64,000 nucleotides of DNA, taken from assembly GCA_014529385.2 (NCBI GenBank), contig CM043942.1, positions 106,692,141 to 106,756,140 of the forward strand, given 5' to 3'. The first letter of the stretch is position 1, and the number at the start of each line of letters is the position of its first letter. This document shows positions 46,591 to 58,624 of this stretch, in pieces. Made by a program: the position numbers and the translations under genes. The notes under the pieces were generated by a model. It saw only the letters and a list, made by a program, of their open reading frames with translations. It was not told where the DNA came from and did not search any database. The stretch comes from Adiantum capillus-veneris. Lineage: Eukaryota; Streptophyta; Polypodiopsida; Polypodiales; Pteridaceae.

Positions 46591-47685
46591 ATGGCAACGT
46601 CATCAACTAACATGGAGGAAAAGATTGCATGCTCGTGCACGCTCTGCAAGTATCAAATCCTGCGCAAGCGTAGGATATGTAATGAGCATGTGCACAAGTA
46701 CGGAGAGTTTGCTAGAGAAACCATACAGAATCTACGATACGACTCCTACGGAACGGGCATTGATTTCCGCGACATAGCACCTACATCTGAGAGACAGAAA
46801 AAAAAGATTATGCGTGAAGGTCCGACCAATATAGAGCCACGGATGGAAGCAGAAAAGGGCTTACAGACAGAAGACGACGGCATGGAGGAGATGTTGGATG
46901 CCTTCTTCCAGACAAGTGAGGAGAACGCGAACGAAGCAGCACCAGAAGCCGTGCGCCTATCTCCTGAAGACATGTTGAGGAAGTTGGCACGTCAACCAAT
47001 CTATGAAGGGGCCAAAATATCTGTGCTTCGTACTTGTCTGGCGTTTTTGAATCTTCAGTCAGTGTACGGGTGGTCAGATGCAAGCGTCATTGCTTTGTTT
47101 AGGTACATAATTTACAAAAGAGATTTTTCGATTGCAACGGTGATGTGCTCGGAGAGCTTTTTAATTTAATGTGGCTTAAACAGGTTATTGCGGGAGCAAC
47201 TTCTCCCGGCTGGCAATGAAATGCCCCCCTCCAGGCCAGACGCAAAGCAACTTCTGACCTCAGTTGGCTTGGACTACAACAAGATTCATGTATGTCCAAA
47301 TGATTGCATTCTTTTTCGCAATGAATTCGCAGATTGTCTGTCGTGTCCTAAGTGCGGACCCCGAGAGCGACAATGGTGGATTGTGGTTCAGGTTGCTCCA
47401 AGAAATAAACAAGTATTTGAAGGGCAAGATCTCCTGGAGGAAATTCAATCAAACGACGTCCATACTAATGTGACATTAGATGAGATGGACGAAGGTATGG
47501 CAGAGAAAGCTGATAGATATATGAGGGATGACATAGACGAGCCAGAATTAACACTTGTAGATGAAGATGCAATGGATGAAGACAATCTACCAGAACGAGT
47601 TGGGACAGAGTTATGTTTGCAATTAGAGATAGACGATGATACGGTGCAAGATCTTATCGATGATGCCTCACTCGTCGAGGCCTAG
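46591..47685 (+). pseudogene. CACTA TNP2-like transposase, catalytic core deleted
   Basis: Exon 1 (46591-47102) starts MATSSTNMEEKIACSC and has CTLCKYQILRKRRICNEHVHKYG, like the N-terminal CX2C transposase-associated region. An acidic stretch and SVYGWSDASVIALF follow. Intron 47103-47183 (GTACAT...AAACAG) joins it in frame to exon 2: LLREQLLPAGNEMPPS, SVGLDYNKIHVCPNDCILFR and CLSCPKCG, all matching the TNP2 N-terminal domain. Directly after CPKCG comes WWIVVQVAPRNKQVF and an acidic end, which in full TNP2 proteins lies near the C terminus. The catalytic middle, several hundred residues, is therefore missing. The reading frame itself is intact. The product could not catalyse transposition, but it may still be expressed or interfere. 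Confidence 0.8.
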
Positions 47686-47785
47686 GCTGTTTGTGTGAAG
47701 ACATTGATTTAAAATTAAGCTTAAAGTTAATTTAAACAACTGTGTTCTGACGCTTTATTTTACTTTCTTTGTGCAGGACTTTAGT

Positions 47786-48921
47786 ATGGCAGACGAGATT
47801 CCAGATCCCGCTTCCATGAGTGCAGATGCATTCATGGGCTTCATTACACGGATGACGCCTACTCAGATGGCAGAGGCTTCTCAGTACTGGGTAGCCAGAG
47901 GCACGGTTACTACGCCTCCGGGCTTCACACCCGAGGGACCGACGCTTAGGGGGGGGATGCCTACGGGGTTCAGGACGCCTATGGGTACGACGCCTTCTTC
48001 TCCCATCACGGCCGCTTCGACACCTAGGGGTGGGGCAGAGGCGGGTACGTCCTCATCTCCGCAGCACAGGTGCACTCGCCGATCTCAGCGATCGTCAGGT
48101 GGAGGTGGTGGTTGCTTTGGAGGAGGGTCCACAGATGCTTCGACCCCTCCTCGCTCACGACCCCCGTCTTACCCAGGCACACCTCTCAACACACCTCTTG
48201 GCACACCTCGGACACCTTGGGGGGCACACGATCCTAGTGCCTCCAAGCTCTATACTGTACGGGGAGATGGTTCTGTTGACATGGATAGAGTCGGGATTGA
48301 GATGCGACAGCGGATTCGCCAGCTCGTGGTGCTGCAATTTTCGACCAGCATTCTGACGTCTTGGGATCAGCAAGAAAAAGAAAAAGTCACTTACATAGTG
48401 GAGACCATCCTGAGAGAGTACCAGCCTGCTCCGGGTTCTTCCGTTGTTTCGGCGCGGTGGATCAAGGGTGTTGCACGGGACACCATCAAACATCGACGAG
48501 ATGCAGCTCGGAAGGCTTTCAGGACCGGCTCACCGAAGCCTTTGGGCATCCCACACGAGACGTGGCTGCAGATCAAGGAGGATGAGCGGACAGCGGCCAC
48601 GCGGTTCAGACAGCAGCGTGAGGCCGCGCAGGTACGACAGATGACTAGGGAGACATCTCATCTTGGCAGCAGAGGCTTCGACACCTTTCGCTATGAGTTT
48701 GTGAGTTTCTAATCCAATCTTAACTATGGCGTTTTTTAAAACGCGATGAATCATGTATTCTTATTACTTTGATTTTTGTATAAACGCAGAATCTTGCGAT
48801 GCATCGAGCTCCATCACGCGAGGAGGAGTCAGATGGATATCGCAAAGGTATATATGAAGTACTGAATGATCTTGAAGCTTCAGGAGAGCCTGTAGACTGG
48901 GAGGCCTTACAGTCTCACTGA
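47786..48921 (+). CDS. CACTA second gene (TNPA / Transposase_24-like), two exons
   Basis: ATG 47786 (MADEIPDPASMSADAF) opens a 305-codon exon to 48700. An intron 48701-48789 (GTGAGTTTC...ACGCAG) joins in phase 0 to a 43-codon exon ending TGA at 48921, giving 348 residues. A proline/threonine/glycine-rich region (about residues 50-150) is followed by a basic, helical part with WIKGVARDTIKHRRDAARKA, IPHETWLQIKEDERTAA and ATRFRQQREAAQ. That last part resembles the Transposase_24-type protein found beside TNP2 in plant CACTAs, thought to bind subterminal repeats. The 3' splice-like TTTGTGCAG at 47769-47777 suggests it can be spliced from the upstream gene's transcript. No stop or frameshift was seen. 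The family assignment is by pattern and context. Confidence 0.65.
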
Positions 48922-49599
48922 TCGCTTGAGGTGAGACGTTAATATGTGTGAGTTGATTTAATTAAGTCAGTATATGTGAAGTAATATCAATACTAATTTT
49001 GTGAGTTGTCCTATGTGCAGGTTGCGATGCCTAGTCATTAGTGGACCAGATTTCATCTATATGCTTTGTGAGACACAGACACGCTTCTGTGTCTCTTTTT
49101 TGTACAAACAGTTAGTGTTCAGACAGTTATTGTTTCCCTTATGGTTATGATTATTGTCATTGTCATTGTCGTTGTATAGACAGCTATTGTTTCTCTTTCC
49201 GGTTATGCTTATGGTTATTGTTAATTTTGTTTATGGTTATGGTTATCTGCATTATGGTTTTGATCAAAGTGATTATAGCCGGTTATGGTTTTAAGTTATG
49301 GTTATGCTTTTAAGTTATGGTTATGGTTATTCTTTTAAGTTATGGTTATGCTTTTAAGTTATGGCTATGCTTTTCAGTTGGTACGGTTGTCTTTCATTGG
49401 CCTTAAATCTCATGTGAGATCCTACATGGATAGCATGTAGGAGGCGTATACATGATATGGTTTTTTTTGAAAAGTTTGGTTGATATTTTGGTGCTGCTCG
49501 CTTTCTTGGGCAGAGGGCAGGAAGTCTGGCTGTGGCTGTGTCCATCTTTTAACTGGGCACAGGCTAGGCTACCTGCCCTCTGCCCATGAATTTTTTTTT
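48922..49599. other. CACTA 3' part, non-coding
   Basis: GTGAGACG at 48931 and TGTGCAG at about 49020 could bound a 3'-UTR intron. A TTATGG-based minisatellite fills about 49130-49385. No further gene was seen. Confidence 0.55.
49130..49385. repeat. TTATGG-based minisatellite
   Basis: Degenerate units of GGTTATG and TTTTAAGTTATGGTTATG repeat many times, with the 18-bp unit appearing about four times near 49293-49375. Confidence 0.8.
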
Positions 49600-49747
49600 C
49601 TGCTATGGTCATCGCTATATGCGTCGCTATGGTCGTTGCTATATGCGCCGCTATGCACGTCGCTAATAGCGACTGGTTTCACAGCGACGTGTATAGCGAC
49701 GAGCAGCGTAGATATATGTGTTGATAACACCTTCTTTTGTTGTAGTG
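49600..49747. repeat. CACTA right subterminal repeats and terminal inverted repeat
   Basis: CGCTATATGCG, CGTCGCTA and TAGCGACG units occur about eight times in both orientations before the end TTTTGTTGTAGTG. Confidence 0.8.
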
Positions 49748-50839
49748 GGGGGTGTCCCGCGAGCGAGTGGAAGTCGAGGTAGGGTAAGGGGCGCGTCCCG
49801 TAGGGATGAAGAGAGGGCCAAAGCGGCCAGCTGCGGGTCAAATGCCAAGGGAGAGCCCCCATGTGAAATGAAGAGAAAGAGAGAGAGAGAGAGAGAGCCC
49901 AAAGGGGCCGCCACATGTACAAGGTCCTGTTTCAAAGCCGGCCAAGCAAAGGCAAGGGCAAGGAGGGAGGCCAGGACCAAAGTGAAGGGAGAGAAAAAAT
50001 AGAGAGGGAAGAGGGCTGTTGGGAGCCGGACTGAGGTGGTCCAAGGAAGAATCAAAGGAGCAGTGCAAGATAGCTGCCCAAAGGGTATAAACAAAGATGA
50101 AAAAGGAAAAAATAAAAATCTCAAGGGGCAATAGTGACGTCGCTAATGTCCCCTCCTCAAGTGCAAAAGGAAGAGAAAGAGAGCAGAGGCGGCTACCTCC
50201 TCCCAGGGTTACCAAATGTGGATGCAAAGTGGACCAATCAAAGCCCAGATGCCCAAACTGAAAGGGACACCCCTATATAAACCATTTTTAAGCCATTTTT
50301 CATGCTTTTTGCAAGAGAAGGATTCTTGAAAAGGGCCTTGAGCCGGTGATTCTGCAAAGAGCCAAGATAGAGAGTGTGTGTGAGTTCTTGGGTTGGTTTT
50401 TTTGTGCAGAGGTGTGTGCCTACAAAGCCCCAAGCACGTGTTTTCTTGCCCGACGACCATGTGGGTGCACTGTTTGATGTAAAATGACTTGTAAAGAGTG
50501 TTTAAGCAGTGGTGAAGCCTCAATTGTGTTTGCTCTAGTGTCGTTTCCCCTTCCCCCTTCTCTTTCTCCTGCTCTGGTGTTTCCCCTTGGTGTCGGCAGT
50601 GTGGAAGTGTGTGCCCCCCCCGGACCAATGGTGTTTTGTGTGAGAGGGTGAAATTGAGCGGATGTGTGTGTGTGTGTGTGTGTGTAAGGGTGGAGACAAA
50701 CCATGGCAGTAGGTGTGCGTTGTGTGGTGGTTTTGTGGAGTGTGTGAGCAGTGGAAATTGAGTAGGCGGTGGTCTGCTAGTGCGAAGTGTGTTTTTGAAT
50801 GTGTTTTCCAAGAGGATAGGGGTGTTGTGGATACCATTA
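49748..50839. other. unassigned segment right of the CACTA (possibly LTR-like)
   Basis: GC-rich, without coding motifs. CCTATATAAACC near 50272 is a good TATA-like box on the plus strand. A (GT)n run lies near 50663-50686. AATAGTGACGTCGCTAATG near 50130 echoes the palindrome left of the CACTA at 44789. At 50839 the Ty3 element G3 starts abruptly inside its RNase H region. Confidence 0.4.
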
Positions 50840-53800
50840 ACTAGAAAGTTCACAATCTTCTCACTGCATTCAGGCATGGTCTCGACTAGGAATAGGGAAG
50901 TATCAGGAAATTCGTCATCAACTCCAGTAGGGGCTTCACCATTGGGTATGCAAGAAAAATAATCCTCCATGACATGTCTTTTACTAGGTCTCACCACAAC
51001 AGTAAAATCAAACTCAAGACGAATCAACAACCATCGTGTAATTCTTCTTGTGGAACAAGGTTTATTTACTAGATACAAATAGGCTTGATGATCCACATAG
51101 AAAACAAGCTTGTTGGCAAGGAGGTAGTAGCAAAATTTATTCACTACATAAATCATAGCTAAACCTTCCCTCTCTGTAGTGGTGTAGTTTCTCTTGGCAT
51201 CATTCAATCGATGACTTGCAAAGCTAATGGGGTAGTCCAATTTATGTTCTCCTGATTGAGCTAGAACACACTCAATAGCAAAGTTTGATGCATCCATATG
51301 CACATGGAAAATTTCATTCCAATCGGGCGCTTGTAGAATAGGAGCGCTAGTCAAGGTTTTTTTCAATGACTTAAAAGCATGGTCACACTCCGCGGTCTAG
51401 TGGAACTTAATAAGAAGCTTGTACAAAGGACGAGCTATCTCGGCAAAGTTTAAAATAAATCATCGATAATAACCAACATGGCCCATGAACCTTTGAACTC
51501 CTTTATAGTTTGTAGGTGGAGGCAATTCAACAATGGCTTTCATTTTTCCCTCATCTGTGGAAATCCCATTTTTGGACACTATATGCCCTAAAATGACTCC
51601 ATGTTTAACCCAAAATTGGCATTTGAAAGGGTTTAAGGAAATGCGATACAATCTGCACTTCTCAAACACTTTTCGTAAACAAGATAGATGTTCTTTCCAA
51701 GAAGAATAAACACAAAGGTCATCTAAGAAAGCTTCACAAAACTCACTCAAAGATTCTCTAAAAGCAGTGTTGAAGGTAGCAGGAGCATTGGTTAAGCCAA
51801 AAGCCATAACACACAATGCGAACACTCCAAATTCAATCATAAAAGCCGTTTTAGCTTGGTCCTCAAATGCAATTGTCATTTGATTGTATCCAGAGTACCC
51901 ATCCAAAAAGCTATAAGCTTCCTTTCCTGCAACTCTTTTAAGCACATGTTCTGAATATGGCAAGGGGTAATGGTCCCTCCTAGTGGTGGCATTGACCTTC
52001 TTAAGATCCACGCACACTCTAAGTTTCCCATTCTTTTTCAAAACAATCACTATTGAAGACACCCATTCTGAGTGCTCAATAGGGTATATGAATCCGCATT
52101 TGACAAGCTTTTCAATCTCTTCTTGAACAATCTTTGCATACTTAGGATTCATTGGGTAGGGTCATTGCTAGATTGGTTTTACCATGCTATTCATGGGGAT
52201 TGTGTGTTGCACCACGGAACGTGGAACACCTTTCATATCATGATATGTCCAAGCAAATATATTCCTGAATTCCTTGAGAAGTGCTTGAAGTACATACTCC
52301 TTAGTCTCTAATAGATCTTGGGCAATGAAGACAGGTTTGGACTCCTCACCTGGGTTTGCTAACTCTATTTTCTTAACTATTGCTGGACCATCATAGACTC
52401 CATTGCTTCCATCGATAGGTTTTGTTTCAGCCTTTGTATACACAATCTTACGTTCCTCCATGGTCTAGGATTTGAAATGATTGGGTGCAGGATGTAAGTC
52501 TGTGGGGTCTTGTTGTTCTGTGGACCATGATTTCACTTTCGCTTCCTTTTGTTGTTGAGCTAACTCTCAATTTTGTTGTCTCCTTATGGTCTAGCTCAAC
52601 TTTGGCTTCTCTATAGCCTCTAGCTGTGTGATGTCAATGGGTTGTGGACTACACCACATAACGCTTTGAAGGTATTCACCCCAGTTATCTACCAACTTCC
52701 AATGAGCATCACATACCCCTATATAATTAAGCCATTCTGTGGTAGATTCCTTATCATTTATTCTAGCACGCACATTTGCTTGGTATCATCGCCTCTTATA
52801 TCTCTTACTCTTCTTGTCTAATTTTATGATTACGGCCTATCTCTAGTGAAGAATCACTAGATGAATCGCTACTTGTGTCTTCTGCTCCCTTGGATAGATT
52901 GTCATCTAGGGTACCACTAGGCCCTGAATGGTTTGTCCCAACATTTGCACTAAGATTTAACTCAGATTCTTCGTCATCACCCTCAAAGTATTGTCCCAAC
53001 TTTTTAACAGGTATTTCTACAACAGAGTTCTCATTTAGGTTGGGTTGTGGATCTAAGTGTTCCTCCTCTATTGGCATCTCCCTAGCTCTGTCCATTTGTG
53101 CAAATTGTGGTAGCCCGACTTTCAGTTGTCCATTGAGAAAAGATCGAAGAGCTAAGAATAGCTTGGGTCTCCATATAGTTTGGGCATGATGGTGGTTCTA
53201 ACTTTTGAAGCCATGAAATCCATCAATTTGGCAATGTTTAATGGCACCTTTTAGGCTTCAGCCCCTTGACGTGGGAAGATGGGATCTCCATTTCTTCGAT
53301 AGGGTCAGGTAGTCCCTCTGTAAACATTCTTTCCCAAGAAGTGAGTACGCTCACTTTCTTATGACTTTAAGTCACTTTCTTCTTGGATAACACTAGGTAT
53401 GGCTAGGGGTCTATGGACTTTGTGAGGCTGTTGTTGCGTAGGGAACAATGTGTCTCTAATCTGGACCTGCCTAGGTGATGGCTCTAGATCCCTTTGGGTA
53501 TCTTCTACCAAACTCTTTAATTGCTTGACTTGCTCGATCTCCTTTGTAGGGTTTGGGTAAGTTCCTATCTTCTTCTTGGGTCCTGGCCATTGTGGCTCAT
53601 GACGATCTTCCTTGTTGGGTTCTTTCCTAGTGGTCGTTTTGGTCTCCATGGTTTCACCTGAATCAGAATCCTCTTTAGTGTCGTTCATATATACGGGGTC
53701 GTCACCAGTCTCTATGTTGGTCTTTGAACTGGGGTTTGACTTCGTTGCTTTTTGTGATCTCTTCGTTCGTTTTTTCTTCTTTTTCTGAGATTGGGCAATT

Positions 53801-56787
53801 GATGCCGTGTCTCTTACCTCAAGAATATAATTTTGTTTTAGAAGCATCGATCATGTGAGTACATTTACTGGTACCGCAAGTGTATTTTGTGATGGCTCCT
53901 CGGTAACCTCAATCAAGTTTAATGGAATTATCTTTGGTGCATTTGGGTTATTAGGACATTGGGCAATCAAATGATCTATGCCACATCGATTACACATGAG
54001 TATCGGCATTGTAGATGCGCTGGCTTGATTGGTTTGCATTAGCGTGGTGTTCTTTTGTAGTCTAATGGGGCATTCGGCTATACGATGTGGACCTCCACAC
54101 TCATAGCATTGAAGAGGTGGTCTCTTGGGAGTGTAATTGATATTTTGGCATGTTGCAGCAAGAGCAGCTAGTTGATAGATAGGTTTGACTTGTCCCCAAT
54201 ATTCCTCCATGTAATATTGTGGACTTTCTTCAAGTGCATCAATTCTATAGGCAATATTAGGGTCTATATCTTCCTCATAGCCTTCCAAACAAGCAATAGA
54301 TGATTCACAATCTACTTGATTAACAGAAGTGATTCTCAGATGTGTTTGTTGCGGTCCTAGCACTGGAGGTGGTAAAGGTGTTGTTTGAACAACATTTTGG
54401 GCCCTAGGGACCATGTGTTGTGACGTTTGTTCAAGAGGTGGGGCTGGCATCAATGCAGGCACTTGATGTGTGTCTCTACATGCTAAGGTTGGTGGTCTAT
54501 TGGCCATTGCACGCTTAAATACTATGTAATCCTTAGCTTGATGACCATACCTCCCACCACAGGCATTGCAATTTCCATTAAATTTTACTCTAAAAGTAGG
54601 GCATTCACTGGTACTATGCGGACCATAGCAAACTGAGCACCATTGTTGCTCCCTTCTTGGATACATATGATTGTTTTGTGGAGCACGATTGTCTCTAAGA
54701 CTCTCTTGAATAGCCTTGGTGAGATTTTCTAAAGTCATCTCAGATATCTTTGGCTCCTTAGCAATAGGCTTTAGGGTCATTGGTTGATGTCCCAAATGCT
54801 TGTGAGCTAGTAGATATAGGCTTGACAAACACTCTTTCCACTTGAATCATTAAATTATCCTCCAATTGGATCGCATTGGTGGTGACTGCTTCCCAAGTGG
54901 TGATACCTCTAATGACTAGGCCATTGTAGATATCCTCATGTCATAATCCCCTAATGAATCTATCGAGCAATTGGTTATTATTGAAGCGCTCATTTGGATT
55001 ACAACAAGAATTCAAATGCTTCAAGCAACTAAGAAAGTCTCTCACCGACTCTCCTTCCTCTCGTTGGGCTTTCTGGAGCTGAGATGCTACACCTCAAAGC
55101 ACTCCCTCTTGTATGTATTCTTTCAAGAACAGTCTCCTAAGGGTAGGGTAAATCGTTTTTTCTTCCACAAGTTAGGGTTCTATACCAATCCTCAGTCTTG
55201 CCACTTAAGGTCAGGTTTAAAGCATTACTCTTATGTAGGTCATTGTGTTCTCCTAAGGAATTGCATATTTATTCAAACACTTCGATATGCTTTCTCACAT
55301 CCCCATCTCCACTAAATTTTTGTGTGAGCTTGGCTATTTGTATTGCCTTACTTCTAGGCTCTCTATCAGGCGTGTTACGCATATTCTCAGCAATAGATCA
55401 ACCGATAGCTTAAGCAAATGTTGCCAAGTCACCTAAGTGAGAAGGCACCATGGGTGAAGGCGCTCTAGAGACTACATGTGGAGTAGGTATTGGCATTGGG
55501 CTTGGCGCATAGGAAGCCCTTGGGTTCCAAGTTTGGTATGGTGTTGTGCCATGTGGTGGCCCAAAGTTCATATGTGTGGCCCTAGGCATAGCTGACGTCG
55601 GATATGACATGCTAATGCTAGGTGGTATGGTCCCATTCAAATAAGAGCTTGGGTGTTGTGATTGTGGAGCATAGGTTGTTGAAACAATGGGAGGGGTAGG
55701 AGCTACATGAGTACGAGGACCTATAGGTGCATATGATTGGTACACACTTGTAGGTATTGTTGCAAGCATTGAGCTACCATGTAACGGTGCTTTACTAACA
55801 AAAGAGGTCCATGGCGTGTTTCTTGGCATGCCCATCACTGGGGTAGGCATGGTAGTTGTGGTGTCATCAAGGGAAAGATGAGCTAGAATTGGAAAAGTAA
55901 AGCTATCACTTGTGGGCTCAGATTGCACTGAGACCCCTGGAAAAATAACATATAGAGGATTCATTGGACTTATCAAGGGAGTCTCTATTTACGCGATAAG
56001 ATTAGTTTTTTACCCTTCCTTGTATCCAAGAATCTCATGAGACCCGTTGAAGGCATGTGGATCCCCTTGTTCTATCTCTCTAGCTCAATAACCCTATGGA
56101 TGATCTCACAAACTCTTTGTTGTTGATCCTCTACACTAGTAGCACCCGTTGTGGATTGTAGGACATCTAATCGACCCACGTGATAGGTCATTTGACCTGT
56201 GTATAGGTTGGTTAGAGTTTCTGTTTGTAGTTCGTACTCCCTGTTCTCATTTAGGAAAGCTCCATCTAGGATTGAGGTGCTAGGGGTGTCCTTTCAACTA
56301 GATGCAATGTGGCTCTCTATGGGTTGACCCTTAGTGGTCACTAATTTAGAAGCACTTGATTGCTCTCCTAGCAGGGATATTGACATAGGGGCTTTTGCTT
56401 TTAACTCTCTTCGCTGCTTAGCTTTGCATAAGTTATTGATTTCCTTTTCCCTAGCCACAATGATATACCGCTCAACCTCTTGCACTTTAGCAAGGCTTCT
56501 ACCATCAGGTAATATAACCTCGGCGGGGAATAGATCTAAAGAGTTAGGGGGTGCAGTGAATGGAGTATTCACGTGCACACTCTCTAGAGCATGGGGTCTA
56601 CGTTGGTCATGAATGAAGAATTTACTTCCCCACCCCCTTCATTTACATCGTTAGCTCCATGTTCGGAGCGAGTGGCTCTTCTAAAGGTTTCCTTCAAGCG
56701 GCTAAGCATGCTCGGCCCGGACCATGGACCCATGGCATGCATGTCTTGGCTTGAGCTTTTAGAATTAGGCATCGAGTAACCCTCCAT
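50840..56787 (-). pseudogene. G3 gag-pol, broken and truncated
   Basis: Candidate N-terminal frames start at 56787 (MEGYSMPNSKSS) and 56578 (MHVNTPFTAPPNSL). A proline/serine/tyrosine-rich part lies at 55976-55410. A capsid-like region with LDRFIRGL and WEAVTTNAIQLEDNLM is spread over frames at 55000-54850. The long frame 54828-53851 carries zinc-knuckle motifs CSVCYGPHSTSEC, CYECGGPHRIAEC and CNRCGIDHLIAQC, all CX2CX3HX4C, plus a damaged one (CNACGGRYGHQAKDY). Protease-adjacent and RT-entry pieces follow (53847-53359, 53095-52805, 52461-52168: FRNIFAWTYHDMKGVP). RT (52152-51460) has the catalytic FLDDLCVYS. RNase H has HMDASNFAIECVLAQSG. Sequence past FLVNGIHNT is not G3. Frame breaks and stops are numerous. 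Confidence 0.85.
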
Positions 56788-58011
56788 GATGACGTTGTAG
56801 TCAGAGGAAGAGTCACTGAGTGGTACTACCTTGGGTTCCCATTGAGGGCCTAGAGCTTAAGGTAGAATAATGAGTGTTCACGTAAACGGAGACACTCTCA
56901 ATGTGCTTGTCCTCTAGCACACAACCAAAGCATAGGTACATGTGACCTCAACATTTTAGAGGTGTTGGTGAGTGCCCGTGAAGGCCGCTCACCTAGTTTT
57001 TTAGGTGTTTACAATCGATTTTTTTGGTGTATTTTTGGTCCTTTTTTTAAAGTGAGCCATGGCATATGGTGTATATGAGCTCAAAACGAGCATCTTGGCT
57101 AGAGGGACGGCCCGTGTTTTACAGCCCCTGATTCGGTTACGTACAACCCTCGGAATCCTAAAACCAGTCTTTTCCTAGGTGGGGAGAGGGCTAGAATTAG
57201 TAAGTCCAAAGGGTGAATGTGAAGGGGATGGTAGAGGACTTGAGGAACTTGTCCCACATGCCCTCCCTTCACTTGAGATCCTAGTCTTTATATATAAGGT
57301 AGCGTGAGTAGTATATCAAGAGACTGAGGACTAAGGCCTGGGCCTGGGCTCAGGCTCGGGCTCGAGGCTGGTTGGAATGATTCCTATCCCTTCCTTTTAG
57401 GATAAGGTTTTTTTAAATTTAATTTTTGAAATTCTTTTTGGTCTCAATATTCTCGAGCGTTTTTTTTTAAATTTTCTTAAAAAAAGTTTTCCTTGAGGTA
57501 ATATGGCCGCATGGACGCTGACCTCCCATGTGCCCACAGAAGCTCCTAGGAGCTGTACTAACCTCCTTGCAGCTAATTAACAACTAATTAACAGTCTAAC
57601 AAAGAATTTCACACACACACAGTCAACTTTGCTGCTCGCTGTCTACTCTACTTCTCACTGTCTACATTCACTAACAGCTCTACTAACACCAGCACAATAT
57701 AGATCTTGCAAAACTAACAGAAACAATTACAATGCAACACTAACAGAGCTTACAGACACTAAAAAAATTACAATGCAACACTAACAGAGCTTACAGAAAC
57801 AATTACAATGCAACACTAACAAAATCTGATAAAAGCATGCTTAAACTACACATTATATAGTCACTTAAAAGTAGTTGACAGAAAACCTGCTCATCTGCCC
57901 ATTGCAGCCAGTTAATAGTTCTCACAGAACCCAACAAAAAGCAGAAAAACAGATGGAAGAAAGGCTTCCAGAGGTATCACTGAGTGCTCCTCAAGCTTAA
58001 TGCAAGTCTAT
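56788..58011 (-). other. G3 leader region
   Basis: Non-coding, between primer site and gag. A 30-bp-class unit (AATTACAATGCAACACTAAC) is repeated three times at about 57725, 57767 and 57801. Confidence 0.6.
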
Positions 58012-58032
58012 CCTTGGCAGCGGTGCCAAAAA
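58012..58032 (-). other. G3 primer-binding site region
   Basis: The minus strand after the LTR end reads TTTTTGGCACCGCTGCCAAGG. TGGCACCGCTGCC resembles the TGGCGCCGTTGCC primer sites of plant Ty3 elements. The primer tRNA was not identified. Confidence 0.65.
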
Positions 58033-58266
58033 TGTACGCTTTGCCGTACGTGTCGAAGGCTAGGAACTTGCATGTGCACTGTGTGCGAGCCTTGAAAAGC
58101 TGCAAACACACAGCTAGAGAATCCTATCAAGCTCAGAGAACAATGGTGTGTCACTCACCTCTCAATTCTTCCGCCAAGAAGGATCCTGTGTTGCAAAGAA
58201 GAAGGAGCTGCAGCCGATGCCGTGCTCTACCGCCTCGCCGATCGCCAATGTCGCCGCAATGCTCGA

Positions 58267-58303
<37 letters not shown>

Positions 58304-58624
58304 CTCTCTCTCTCTCTCTCTCTAGATTACACACACACATACACGAAGGAGAAGGAGACAGAGATGGATCAAGAGCACTTCTTAGCTTACACCTTAGAGA
58401 ATGAGGATTTTTAGGTGAAATGGACCTTTTATAAGAGTTTGGCCCATTCACACATGGGCGCCCACAGTGGCCGATTGTTGTAAAACTATTGTAAAAATAA
58501 GATAATGGTGTGCCTCTCATCGGCGATCACCTACACACCTATTGGACCGACAAGCCCGTCCATGACTCAATCAAATAATAATATGCGTCCATAGAAGGTG
58601 ATAGGGTGTCCGTGAGGGTTAACA
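58033..58624 (-). repeat. G3 5' LTR, 592 bp
   Basis: Minus strand from TGTTAACCCTCACGG to GCGTACA, with TATA-like CTTATAAAAGG near 58434 and an internal CT/CA microsatellite (about 58268-58322). Similar in layout to 58650-59188: the TGTTAACCC start, GGGCGCCCAT, a TATA element, and a microsatellite before the U5-like half. Confidence 0.7.

Larger units (their letters stand above)
44816..49747 (+). mobile_element. CACTA (En/Spm) DNA transposon, 4932 bp
   Basis: It starts CACTACAACACAAC at 44816 and ends TTTTGTTGTAGTG at 49747, so both ends begin CACTACAACA. The 3-bp flanks are GGG on both sides (44813-44815, 49748-49750), the size expected for CACTA, although both flanks are G-rich, which weakens the point. 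Subterminal GTCGATATACG and GTCGCTA motifs lie in both orientations near both ends. Inside are two CACTA-type genes on the plus strand, a LINE 3' fragment and several microsatellites. The catalytic core of the transposase is missing, so it is non-autonomous. Confidence 0.9.
50840..58624 (-). mobile_element. Ty3 LTR retrotransposon G3, 5' LTR to RNase H (3' part lost)
   Basis: On the minus strand: 5' LTR (58624-58033), primer site, 1.2-kb leader, gag with zinc knuckles, protease region, RT and RNase H, then a sudden end at 50840. Its coding blocks align with G2 (for example KKVNATTRRDHYPLPYS in both), so both belong to one family. Integrase and 3' LTR are absent. Confidence 0.8.

Noticed and set aside
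49663-50227. Several 90-150-residue frames on both strands right of the CACTA
   Set aside because: They overlap one another, cross the CACTA border and GA-rich stretches, and contain no recognisable domain.
50420-50840. Minus-strand frame continuing from G3 RNase H past 50840
   Set aside because: Similarity to the sister element ends at 50840; the continuation is GT-repeat-rich fortuitous reading.
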